Below are positions 45,387 to 56,000 of a DNA stretch of 60,000 nucleotides, piece after piece. Under the pieces are notes generated by a model. The model saw only the letters and a program-made list of their open reading frames with translations. It had not been told where the DNA came from and searched no databases. Both the position numbers and the translations under genes were made by a program. This DNA comes from Symbiodinium natans. Its lineage: Eukaryota > Sar > Dinophyceae > Suessiales > Symbiodiniaceae. How positions within the stretch are numbered: the first letter of the stretch is position 1; each line of letters opens with the position of its first letter. The stretch spans positions 849,868 to 909,867 of the forward strand of contig CAJNDS010000047.1 in the NCBI GenBank assembly GCA_905221605.1, read 5' to 3'.

Positions 45387-46787
45387 AAGCCGATGCTGAA
45401 GCCGGAGCAGATCGGACTCGGCCGGGTTTGGCATCGAGGAGTTCCGGCACACGGGCCACCCAACTTGCCACTTGACCGTCCTCAAGAAGAAATGGTCGCC
45501 GCCCACATTCTCCCACAACAAGCTTTCCTTCTCGAGTTCAAGCCACGGTTTTTTCACAATTTCAAACAAACGGACTGATGCTGAATGGCATCCTTCCATA
45601 TCTACTATTTGCAAACGTTTGACGACGCTCACCAAAAGATTCGCTAGCAGACGGATCGGCTGTCTTCTGTGGCAGCACCCTGCTGGCTTGAATGGCATCA
45701 CCCATGCAGCCACTGCGGCCCCTCCTCGGGGCCTGCGGCATCTTGCGCAGGGGAAACAGGGCTTCGGGTCCAGGCGTCGGCTTGAGTGATGTTAAACGCA
45801 TGTTCTTGTTCTACAGTTCGGCCAGCAACTGTCAAACGTTGACGACGCTCACCACAGTGTCGGCTTTGTGTCAACAACTTCCTGAAAATCCTTCAGTCAG
45901 GTTTGATGTTTGCGACTTAAGGCCCCCCTGCCCCCCCCCCCCCCCCCACTTGCGGCAATTCATGGAGTGCACGTTGCGGTTCTGTAAAGGCCGTGTAGGG
46001 CTTTACATAAAGCACACAAAGCTTGCGTTGGGGTTGTTCCGCCTCGGGTCTTCTTGTGGGTTTGTACCAACTCTTGTCAATGGACGCCCTAAACCCCAAC
46101 ATGGGGGGGCCAAAAAAAGCGGAAAAAAAAATAGCATCTGCAATCTGCTGGCCGAACTCGAAGGCACCGGACCAGGCCGCGCTCCTCACCGCCCTCCCTG
46201 GCGCCCTGGCGCTGCGCAGCGTCCAGGCCGGCGGAGATCCGGAGAGTTTCGACATCACCTTGAGAAGAAGGGCCCCATGCCCCCATGCCCCCATGCCCCC
46301 ACCCCCCCTTCCAGCTTAGTGAAGTAACGGGGGCTTCCGGGCTGCAGAACCCTACAGCCCCCTGCCCTTGAGGAGCCTTTGGCCAAGACGGCGCAGTGGG
46401 CTGCAAAGTCCACAACGGCCTTTTGGACCTTTAAGAGATGTCAAGTAGCCACCGTATTGTGACATCAAGACGATACCTGCAAACTTCAAACTCCGAGCGA
46501 CGATGTCAATTCAATGCCACTTTCGGCTAGGCTGCTAGGCCCTGGCACAGAGAGCCGAGGCACCTGCCCTGCTGCTGGCTGCCATGTCCCTCCTGCTGCA
46601 CATGGCCGGAGGCGGGCGCGAAAGGGCGTGCGCGAATGAGAGAAGTTCGTTGGATGCGCAGGTGCCATGCTGAGCGCCGCCGAGAAGATCCGGACTGCTG
46701 CCCAGGCCACCTGAATGGAAACGGACCTTCAGAGACAGCTACCGACATCTCTTGCCTTGTTGCAGTGACCGACTATCACTTCAACAG

Positions 46788-46886
46788 GGCAGTTGGCTTG
46801 CCTTCTATCTCACCATTCTGTCTGAGGAAGCTGCGGTTGAGGCGTTGAGGCACGCGGTTGCAGATATTATCATTTGCAACAGAATC
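46788..46886 (+). CDS. Candidate exon, helical repeat segment
   Basis: 33 codons between AACAG|GGC and AATC|GTG. It reads GSWLAFYLTILSEEAAVEAL then RHAVADIIICNRI. Upstream + strand pieces with AG|G starts (APALLLAAMSLLLHMAGG near 46560-46610, AMLSAAEKIRTAAQ near 46660-46710) look like neighbouring exons of the same protein. Confidence 0.42.
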
Positions 46887-47171
46887 GTGATGCAGTGATG
46901 CAGCTTCGTCCCACACCCATTGACGTTGTGATGGTGAACTCGACACCGTCGACACCTGTGATAAGGCAGGTGGCTCTGCCTTTCTGCTTGGGCCTAGCAG
47001 AGGTCTGTGAGAAGGCCCAGGAGGCCAGGCATGAATAGGGTTGACTGCCGCCCCATGTCGCCTTCGCGGTGCTTGTGTCGCACATAGATTCTCACGCAAT
47101 CGGATGCACCGCGGTGCAACGGAAGGTTTAGCGGAGTTTAGCGGCTGGCGCAAGATGCCTGTCTTCCGCCA

Positions 47172-47342
47172 AGCATGGGGGCTGCTGCAACTCTGAGCGA
47201 GTAGCTCGTGCTAAACATGGGCTGCCGCAATTATGATCAAACAGCTCGCACCAAAAATGAGCTGCTGCAACTCTACCCAAATAGCGCGTGCCAAACATGG
47301 GCTGCCGCAACTCTGACCAAATAGCTCGCGCCAAGCATGGGC
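47172..47342. repeat. Minisatellite, ~40 bp unit, 4 copies
   Basis: Diverged units of the form AACATGGGCTGCCGCAACTC followed by TGACCAAATAGCTCGCGCC. The copies differ by about 10-25%. The minus-strand frame across it simply repeats with the unit. Confidence 0.8.
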
Positions 47343-47502
47343 GCCAGACAAATCCCACACCAAGCTCCCAAAGCCCCTGAAAGGCAATAAGTACTAAGGC
47401 CAGAACGCCCTGAACACAACCCACTGCCGAGGAAGTCCCTAAACACTGTTATTTTTATAACATGTAACAAAAGCAAACTTTATAAGTTTGTGTTTGTATC
47501 GA

Positions 47503-47582
47503 TATGTATGTATGTATGTACACATGTATGTATGTATGTATGTACGTATGTATGTATGTACGTATGTATGTATGTATGTAGG
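47503..47582. repeat. GTAT microsatellite
   Basis: About 20 GTAT units with a few GTAC and ACAC interruptions. Confidence 0.9.
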
Positions 47583-47984
47583 TAGAGAACAACTGTGTTT
47601 GTCTTGCATCGGGGGAGGCGCCGGCTTGGGATTCCTCGCTGGTCCACCTGGCAAGCCGAACATGCCGCACCCTGAGCAAAGCACCACGCGAGTCCGGTTG
47701 CAGGGTTTTGGGTTTTGGGTTTTGGGTTTAGGGTCAGGTTTGGGGTTTCGGGTGGGAGTGTGAAAGGGCAAAAGGAGGAATGTGTGTGCTACAAAATGAA
47801 AGGGTGAATGCCCAAACCCTAAACCCGAAACTCCGGCCTATTGACCCTATCGCCCTTTTAGCCCATAAATGCCCTGCACACTCTCTAGTCATCCCCTTTT
47901 TGGGGGGTTTATGAAAATGGTTGGAGTCCTGGAGGGTTCCTATAAGACTCCTGGGGGGAATACCCGTAGACCCTAAACTCGGAG

Positions 47985-48076
47985 GTGCGGCGCTCAGCAA
48001 AGTGGCAGGGGCCTTGGCGGCGCAGTCGGTTCACGAGGAGGTGGTCGCCGAGTCCCTAAAGACACTCTTCAGGCAG
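47985..48076 (+). CDS. Candidate exon, HEAT/ARM-like helices
   Basis: GGAG|GTG acceptor and AGGCAG|GTT donor. It reads AALSKVAGALAAQSVHEEVV then AESLKTLFRQ, two amphipathic helices. Same strand and same splice style as the other segments of the 39-53 kb series. Confidence 0.42.
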
Positions 48077-48852
48077 GTTTTGGGAGCATCCGGGGGCTTG
48101 CAGGGGCCTATTTTGGTGTCTCTATAGGGCTTAGGTGTGTTTAGGGTGTTTGAACTGTGTAACCACCTCATGACCTGACCATTGTGCCCACCCCCAAGCC
48201 CGCTCTAGTACCTTTTAAGAAGGAGGAGCCATGCTGGACGTGGCATCAGGCGTTGTCGTGCGGAAGATAAGTTGCATGTTTGCCGCCTTCACCGGTTCGT
48301 CCACGCTCTGCGTAGACTGTGGGCGAGGGGGGCTTAGATTTTCTTTGTTTCCACAGAAAAGCTCCTCCAAACCTCGATCGAGGGCTCATGCCCCCTCCAG
48401 CCGCCAGCGCAACGTGTTCAAGCCTTGTGCAAACCCCCCAGCTGACCCCAACATAAACGGCCTGCCGGTCCAACCACCCACCAAGCCAACCACCCACCGA
48501 GCCAACAGGTTCAGCGTTGCCGTGCGTGGCTTAGCGCCGGCCGCGGACGAGAGCGGCTTCTCCTCGGTGGGGAGGCCCAGTAATTGTTGAGCAACTCCGA
48601 GCATGCTCTGAAGCGAGATGTGGACGCCCATGGAGGAGTGCCGTGTTGACATGGCTGTTTAGGACATGCTGAGACTGTGGCCGAGGTAGTTGCCACGGCC
48701 TCCTCTGCTTTGTCCGAGGCAGGACGAGCCACCCCCCCCCAAGAAAGGGCTCCCCAAAGGTTTTTTTTCTTGAGGGGTGGTGGCATCTCGCGGCTCACCA
48801 GCTCGGGGCTCAAACTCAGCGCCTGGCGGCTCAAGCGGCTCAAGCGGCGTCG

Positions 48853-49128
48853 ATGGCCGCGCGGCTCAGAGACTGCTTCCCCGCGCGGCCCGCGGTGAAC
48901 TCGTGGGAGCACAAGGCCGTATCCCCAAGTGGCCAGGAGACCTACTACCATTATTCTCGTATGAAGGACTTGGAGGACGACGACACGTCCGAGACTGTCA
49001 GGATAGGCACCTTAGAGCTGAAGCACGACGACGACAGGGGGAGGGACTTTGCCCAGTCGGTCTTCACTGTCTCCTACAAGGGCTCTGTGGTCTGCGTTTC
49101 TCAAGATGCACGGGCACGCGAGACCTGA
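48853..49128 (+). CDS. Unidentified open frame with a WW-like stretch
   Basis: A 91-codon frame ending in TGA. It reads VNSWEHKAVSPSGQETYYHY in the first half, which loosely resembles a WW domain (Trp, then Ser-x-Gly, then Tyr-Tyr), but a second conserved Trp and Pro are absent. The second half is acidic and polar (KDLEDDDTSETVRIGTLEL). Identification is weak. It may be an exon of the surrounding gene or a separate one. Confidence 0.25.
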   Translation: MAARLRDCFPARPAVNSWEHKAVSPSGQETYYHYSRMKDLEDDDTSETVRIGTLELKHDDDRGRDFAQSVFTVSYKGSVVCVSQDARARET

Positions 49129-49256
49129 CTTAGTTCAGACCATTAGGACCATTAGATACTGCGGCTGACTCGGCTGACTAGCGTGGGTATTCATGGTTCA
49201 GGCTGAAAAATTGATAACTTTAGCATGGTGGAGATTCGGGAGTTGGGTCCCCCCAG

Positions 49257-49328
49257 GCTGGGCGATTCAACAAGGACATGGCGGTCACCCAAGGCGCTGC
49301 CAAGGACGTCCTGGCTGCACTGGAAGAG
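49257..49328 (+). CDS. Candidate exon, helical repeat segment
   Basis: 24 codons between CCCAG|GCT and GAG|GTC. It reads AGRFNKDMAVTQGAAKDVL then AALEE. No family assigned; the style is the same as in neighbouring segments. Confidence 0.4.
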
Positions 49329-50048
49329 GTCGCGGCGGTTGAGCAACTTTCAGTCCGAGATTTCGTTGCGCAGCTCCCCTCTGACTTCTCTTGGGTCTTG
49401 AGCATGCCTGGCAGTTAACCTCAGCGTTAAACGCAAAAAATGTAAGGCTGGCCTGCCTGTACAGCTTCTGCGGGCGAGGAATAAAAAAAGGTGGATCTCT
49501 GAAGGGGCTCACAAGCCTTTGAGAGGGTTTCCCTTCGGAGGCCATTGTGCACGAGAGACCATCGAGGATCCTCCCGGAATCTCAATCTCCAGGCCCCAGC
49601 GAAGCCGTGGCTGGTGGAGAGGCTGCTGCAGGGCTGGGGCCTCGAGTCCTGAGCACCAGGCCGCCCTGGGCACTACACACTGCGGTGACTTTCAGTCCCA
49701 AAATCTACACCACACGTTTTTTGGCAGTGGTGCCAACGACAGTACGAAGGACAGCGTTTTTTTTATGATGACACACAGCCTGCTGCAGTACAGATCTGAT
49801 AACTTAGGCAGGTGTAGCTGAAAAGTGTCAGTCAGGATAGCACTACCGCGGGTCGCGAGCAGTTGCAATAGTTCGGATGACATGTTGCGCTTCTCCACGC
49901 GGAGCTATCACCTCACAAAGGCTTGCAGTCTGCGACCTTTGTCAGTGTCAGTGGAGGGGAAAGTCCAGAAGGGCCCGGCTCATGGCTCCATCCGAGGCAG
50001 CGAGTTCCAGGGGAAGCGCCTCAAGGCATGAGATGCTGTGCCCACTAT

Positions 50049-50153
50049 ATGGGTGGCTGTCAAAATTATGATCCCTTTTGGGGTAGCCTAAATATTAGGT
50101 GCCGTATTATAGTAGGGATCCAAAAAGGGACCATAATTTTGACAGCCACCCAT
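50049..50153. mobile_element. MITE-like element with ~33 bp terminal inverted repeats
   Basis: Left end ATGGGTGGCTGTCAAAATTA and its complement at the right end, extending about 33 bases with one mismatch and one indel. Length 105 bp. The flanks are TA-rich (CTAT on the left, ATATAT on the right), so a TA-type target duplication is possible but cannot be separated from the adjacent TA microsatellite. The left arm reads MGGCQNYDPF, a peptide I recall as recurrent in predicted Symbiodinium proteins (unverified), which would mark it as a dispersed family. Confidence 0.75.
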
Positions 50154-50340
50154 ATATATATATATATATATGTAATAATATATATAATAATAATTATTAT
50201 TATTATTATTATGATTATTACTATGATTATTATTATTGTTATTGTTATTATTATTACTATGATTATTATTATTGTTATTGTTATTGTTATTGTTACTGTT
50301 ATTGTTATTGTTATTGTTATTGTTATTGTTATTGTTATCA
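50154..50340. repeat. Compound TA, TTA and TTG/TTA microsatellite
   Basis: TA units are followed by ATT/ATG triplets and then by TTATTG hexamers. Poly-Tyr, poly-Asn and poly-Leu frames over it are artefacts. Confidence 0.9.
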
Positions 50341-50574
50341 TTTCTGTATATAACTGTTGTGTGGACACCCGCTTCATCCCCTCCCCTCCAGACCACGAAA
50401 AAATGCACACGTATGCAGCTCTTTTCATGGCTGTCTGCTGAGCGGGCGATGGTTAGCAGAATTGTTTTGGATGGGAGGAGGTGTTACACACGCTTAAAAA
50501 GCCCTTTCAACAGCTGACCAGATGTCTGAACTGAGTGGCGTCTCCAAAGCCGCATGCTCAGCTGTTTGGCACAG

Positions 50575-50759
50575 GCGGCGCGCGGTGAGGTGGCAGCGGA
50601 GATCCTTTGCGAGCAGGTGCCAAGTGAAACCAAAAACAGCCCCCACCCTGGAGCTTTTTGACCCCGTCATCCTCCTGCCTTCAGGTGGCCAGCCTCGAAG
50701 CCTCCTTGGGTGAGGACGCCGCGGCGCTGCTCCGCAAGCTGGGGGAGGTGGTCAAGGAG
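50575..50759 (+). CDS. Two joined candidate exons, HEAT-like
   Basis: Exon 50575-50616 (ACAG|GCG to CAG|GTG) reads AARGEVAAEILCEQ. Exon 50685-50759 (TCAG|GTG to GAG|GCC) reads VASLEASLGEDAAALLRKL then GEVVKE. Both are phase 0 and join to a continuous helical segment across a 68 bp intron. No family assigned. Confidence 0.42.
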
Positions 50760-51179
50760 GCCCTTTAGCCCGGATTTCACCCTGAACTTTGGAAGCCAAA
50801 ATCCCGAGGCTCCCAAGACCCCGGCATCCTGACAGTCAAACCCAAAAGTGTGAACACCCTGAGTTTGCAACCTTTTCAACCCTTGTGAAGGTTTGTTTCC
50901 CCATCTTCGCACTCAGATTCAGAGTCAGAGATTCCCGTAAAAAGGGTCGCAAGGTCATGCAAAGATGGTTGAGGGCAGATCCAGCTTCAAGCTGCAGCCG
51001 GTTGCACGGAGTTCCTTCAGACGGGAAACCAATTTCCAGGTTTCCAAAATCCCCGGATCGAGTGCCTGTAAAGATTGTAAAGCAGTGGTTATGGTTTCCT
51101 TGAAGGCCTCAAGGATTTGACAACACAGAATTGCCAGCCTTGTACTGTATTTCGGGAACATGGCGTGCCATTGATTCGA

Positions 51180-51470
51180 ATCTGGTTCGGTCTGTTCCGC
51201 AAAGAACGTGGCTCAGAGAACGTGGTCGTATGTGCGGCCATGGCAGCCTTCGGCGACTTTTTCGGCCAGGTGGGCGGCACCATGAAGCTTGGCCAACCAT
51301 TCCTCAGCGTGCAAGTAGCAGGAGGGGCGGCAATTCTTTGTTTTTGGTTAGTCAAGGAGCAGTAGTGGTTTCAACCCAGGTAACTCTAAGCCCTCATTAT
51401 TGATCGGCACACACCGAGGAAGCCGGCCGAACAGCTGCTAGTCACGCTGCGGCGAGAGCAGGGAATCGAG
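51180..51470 (+). CDS. Candidate exons, helical
   Basis: A frame near 51212-51270 reads ENVVVCAAMAAFGDFFGQ. An exon at 51419-51470 (CCGAG|GAA to GAG|GTG) reads KPAEQLLVTLRREQGIE. Both match the + strand helical series, and the boundaries of the first are uncertain. Confidence 0.33.
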
Positions 51471-51903
51471 GTGAAGAGCCGGAGGAGTGAGCTAAGCCGA
51501 ACGCTGCTTGGGAGGATGGGATCCCCAGGTTCGATGCCTTTTCATCAAAACGCAGCTGGCCACTCCTTTGTCCGCTCAATAGGCCACAAATACGATTGCA
51601 CAGGCTGACATTCGGGGTTCCAATGTGCCCCTGCCCGTTGTATCTCAAGATGTACACACGTAAAGCCTGCAAGGTGAGGTCCTCTGAGAGTTGGGGAGGG
51701 GTGTTGCGCAGAGGAGCTGTGTTTCCTTTGGGCGGATGACACTCTCCGCCACTGCCCTGGGCGATGCGATAAGCCTGCCCAGATTTCGGGAGACCTACTT
51801 GTACAGATGCTTCCTGGCGGGGTATGCATTTCGATGCGTTGTATAGTAAGACGTAAGAACTAAATACTATGCCAACAGCCAGCGGTGCAATCATGAAGCT
51901 GAG

Positions 51904-52825
51904 GTTACGAGAGGAATGTGCACTCAAGCGACGTGCTCACCAGTTCCGGGCTTCTGGACGATGATGAGGGCTTGGACCTCTCCCAGATTAGAGCAGCTGG
52001 GCATCAGAACCTAGTCAAAGGCTACAATAAGTGGGGCTTCTCAGTACCTGTCCACAAATCCACAGAGTTTTGCGGGTTTTCTTGAAGCTTGGTCTTCGCC
52101 CTCTTGGCCCACCCATTGTCCCTGCAGCCCCCCCAGACGTCGGCAGGTTCAGAGCGTCCCACAGCAGTTGAGCCTCTGCATCCCGGCTTGCCCGTCAGTG
52201 CTCCCAGCCTCCAGGATCGCACTGCAGGTTGAAGCTTTCAGGGATGGTGGGGGGGGGCTCCCTTTCGGGCCTCTTTGGGGGCCACGATAAGGCCTTCAGA
52301 TGGGTTTGGGGTTGAGCTTCGGTACCCTGGGGTTGCCTCTCGAGACCCAGCGACCATTGCCCCATTGGTCCCATTGGTCACGGAACCCTTGTGGACTTTG
52401 GGAGTGCGCAAGCCCCTTCGGCAGCAGTTTCAACACGCATTCGGCTCAGGTTCTCAACGCCTGGGCCAGCACGGCCATGAAATCGCTAGCAGGATTGGCA
52501 GGCGTCGGCCCTTGAAATGCTTCCCGGTGTTACAGTAGATGCACAGCATCCACAGTAGCCTTCCGAGTTTTGAGCCCTCCATAAGCGCTGATCGCAATCT
52601 TAAGATCCCCGTTGACGATTCTGGCAGGTGGCCTCCCGCTGGTTCAAGCCCTCCAAGCGCTCGGCGGCGGGGGCGGCGCTGCCTTAGACATGCCGCTGAA
52701 GTGCCCTGGCTGGGGCTTTGCGGCCAAAAAGTTTGGGTTTGGGTGGGGGGGCGGGAGCGTTGACCCTGAGGCTTGGGGGTGTCGGCTCCATCGACGCCTT
52801 CCTGGAGGAGAGCGAGAAGTCTCTA
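51904..52825 (+). CDS. Candidate exons directly upstream of the transhydrogenase
   Basis: From 51904 (CTGAG|GTT) the + strand reads YERNVHSSDVLTSSGLLDDD then EGLDLSQIRAAGHQNLVKGY. From 52628 (GCAG|GTG) it reads GLPLVQALQALGGGG. From 52771 to 52825 (TGAG|GCT to CTA|GCC) it reads LGGVGSIDAFLEESEKSL. The last lies only 190 bp before the first recognised transhydrogenase exon, so either the upstream gene ends within that gap or the transcripts overlap or fuse. No family assigned. Confidence 0.33.
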
Positions 52826-53015
52826 GCCACTCACGTACCCTTGCTGCAAGCAGCGCCTGGCTTCTGACCGAGCCTTCAGTTGTCAGCCTTTGCCTTTTCT
52901 TTCGGCAACGGAGCCGAGGTGGGGCTCTTTTCGCTGCTTCCCGGCTGATGCTGAGAGCCTGAACTCTCCCTGAAGTGAACCACTTCCACGATTGAGGAAG
53001 TAGTCCCAGACTGAG

Positions 53016-56000
53016 GACCTCTGCTGTGATGTTCATCGGGTCCATCAAGGGCCTGAACAAACACTCCACAGCGCGGGAGGGAAACTACATGGGACTCTCG
53101 GACTAACTTGGTCCGGCAGAGATTGCAAGTCAAGCCGGCCAAGCCCGCTGAGGAATGGTGGCCACTGCCCTGGGCATCCTTTCCGTACTGCTATCCCCTG
53201 GATTTCACTCCGCCCATATCCGCACCTTGGACATGCAAGCCGGCCTGGAGCGGTGCAGCTGTGTGACTCTGTGGTACCACGGCATACCCCCTTTAGACGT
53301 CGGGGGGCCTTCGTTTAGCCACCACTGTAAGGCTTATAGAGCTTAAGACTCGGGAAGGCGCTCCTGAGGTTTCTTCCTAACCTTTCTAGCGGCCGGTGGA
53401 GTTGGCTATGGCATCGCCAGCACTGTGAAAATGGAGGACATGCCGCAGCTAGCTGCTTGACATTGACTGCATGTCTCAGCATGATGTTTCAGTGGATCTC
53501 GGAAAATCTCGGAGTGACTCTTTGTGTGTTCTTTTCAGTGTGAAATGGGAGCTTTCGGTGCATCAGGTTGCGGGCTTCCACTCCTTCGTGGGGCTGGCCG
53601 CGGTCTTCGCCGGCTTTGCAAGCTACTGCAACATTGCGAACCCCTACACAGCGATGAAGGCACTGGAAACGGTGGTAGGCATCGCCATCGGCTCACTCAC
53701 CTTCACGGGCTCCGTGGTGGCTGCCGGGAAGCTGCACGAGGTAATCCCAGGCAAGCCCATCATCCTCCCGCAGCGGTGGCTGCTGAATGGTGGGGCCTTA
53801 GCAGGTAGCATCGTCCTGACGGCCCTTTTCCTGAATCCTGCCACCTACGCGTCGCATGCGGGGTCGGCCCTCCTGCTTGCCAACACCGCCATCTGGGGCT
53901 TCCTTGGGGTGAACATGGTGCTTCCCATCGGAGGAGCCGACATGCCAGTGGTGGTGTCGCTGCTGAACGCTTTCAGCGGCCTGGCCACAAGCGCGGCCGG
54001 CTTCATGCTTTCCAATGACCTGCTCACCATCTCTGGTGCTCTCATCGCCTCAAGTGGTACGCTGCTCTCAGACATCATGTGCCGCGGGATCAACCGCTCC
54101 ATGTACAACGTCTTGCTGGGAGGCTTCGGCACAGATTCCACCAGTGCTGCGACGGCTGCAGCTGCTGGCGGCAGGGAAAATGTGAGCGAGGTTTCTGCCG
54201 TCGGTTTCGTCGGCATGCTCTTTGGGGCCAAGAAGGTGGTGATCGTTCCGGGCTACGGGCTCGCAGTTGCAAGATGCCAGCAAAAGCTGGCAGAGATTGT
54301 AGCCATGCTCAGGAAGCACAACGTCATTGTGCACTTTGCCATCCATCCTGTTGCCGGTCGTATGCCTGGCCACATGAACGTCTTGCTGGCAGAGGCTGAT
54401 GTGCCGTATGACATTGTAAAGGAGATGGACGAGATCAATGCTGAGCTGCCAACATACGATGTTGGCATCGTGGTCGGGGCGAACGACATTGTCAACCCAG
54501 CCACGCAGGATCTGGGCCGGCATAGTTTTCAGGGCTTTGAGCCTTCAGAACATCCACATGTCTGTACTTGAGCACACCTTTGCATTTCTGTACTTGAGCA
54601 CACACCCTTTGAATCTGACATGGCATAGGTCCTCGGGTGATTCTTGCAAATACTTCCCGGGCTCCCAAGCTACTGCTCTTAACATTTCACAAGCCGCGCT
54701 CTTTGGGCAGCATGGCTTCCTCATGACTTGTCCCTTCAAGGACGACCCAAGCAGCCCGATCTATGGCATGCCAGCTATCGAGATCTGGAAGTGCAAGCAG
54801 TGCGTGGTGCTGAAGCGATCCATGGGCACAGGGTACAGTGGTGTCGACAATCCCCTCTTCTACCTGAGCAACGTAAAGATGCAGCTTGGGCCCAGCTTGG
54901 CGATTCTTTCTTGTTAAAAAAAAAGTCTGGGAGAGAGGCGCACCCAGGCACTTTCCGTTTCTGAGGCTCTTCGGGGATGCTAAGCAGTCAATGGACAGCA
55001 TCAGCAGCTGCCTGGAGGACCATTCTTCCCTACTGAGACAGACTTTGCTTTTCTGGGTCATACCAAACCAGAATGGGTAGAGGCACCCCGAAGCCGCAGG
55101 ACAGCCACGACCGCTTCACGGCCGCTGCGGGCGCCAGCTCCTCAGGGGACCAGCACGATGCCACGCAAGGCGCGCCGCAGCGTTCAGAGCCTCGTAGCCA
55201 GCTGTGGTAGCCAGCTGTGTTCGAGTCCAGCGGAAAAGCCTTACCAAGACTCAAGCAATCTCAGCCGCAAGCAAGCAGACAAAATCAAGCAGCAACCGGA
55301 GCTCAGTTTGTTTTTTTTCCATACGGGTTTCTCCTCGAGAAGGCAAAATCCATTGCCCTTGAGCTGTCCTGCCCAAATAGTAGCTTCTTCCTATGGGCCT
55401 TTTTGCTAGTTGGGATGGAAGAATTGGTTTGTCGGAGCTGAACTCTAAACCCTCGACCCGGAAACCCTAAACATTGCTTGCCAGGCGTCGAGCCGGAGGT
55501 CTTCCCCGAGGCAACGCGGGTCATCGGCATCGTCCGCGAGCGACTTCCAGGACTTCGGGGGGGTTTGGGGTTTGGGGTTTAGGGTTTAGGGGGTTGGAGC
55601 GTCGGACATGGCTGGGCTCTACTAAGTCTAGGGGTCTTAATATTTCTGGATGGTTGAGAATGCGGACTCTGTGCACTTTGTTTCAGGGCAGGGTTGGGCT
55701 GTGCATTTGGTTCAAGTGCCTTCTCCTTGGGCTGTGCATGTGGTAAAAGTGCCTTCTCTGCGCTGAACTCTTGCCGTGAGGCGAAGCTCGTGTCAGCTTC
55801 GCTCCCTCAGCCGTCGTCAAGCTTCGGCGCATGGGTAGCTGGGCGGGCACGAAGCACCCCGCAGAATTCCGAAAATAATATGATAAGGGTTTCGAAAACT
55901 CCAAAAACTTCGCAGATTTCGCAACACATTTAAAACAAGCCCCAGTGGGGCAAGACGATAAACACCACCCGTAGAACAGAAAGATGCCAAAGGGACGGGC

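Noticed and set aside
45327-45713. 128-codon minus-strand frame with protein-like sequence
   Set aside because: The plus strand is equally open here and no family or splice border decides between them, so it is not annotated as a gene.
47172-47424. Repetitive minus-strand frame that looks like a repeat protein
   Set aside because: The unit (~40 bp) is not a multiple of three throughout and the copies drift in frame; it is a minisatellite.
50088-50441. Poly-Asn, poly-Tyr and Ile/Val-rich frames
   Set aside because: They lie on the TA/TTA/TTG microsatellite.
53471-53566. Apparent N-terminus MSQHDVSVDLGK of the 366-codon frame as the transhydrogenase start
   Set aside because: These codons are intron read-through; the family alignment continues upstream into exon 53369-53451 and the acceptor is at 53566|53567.
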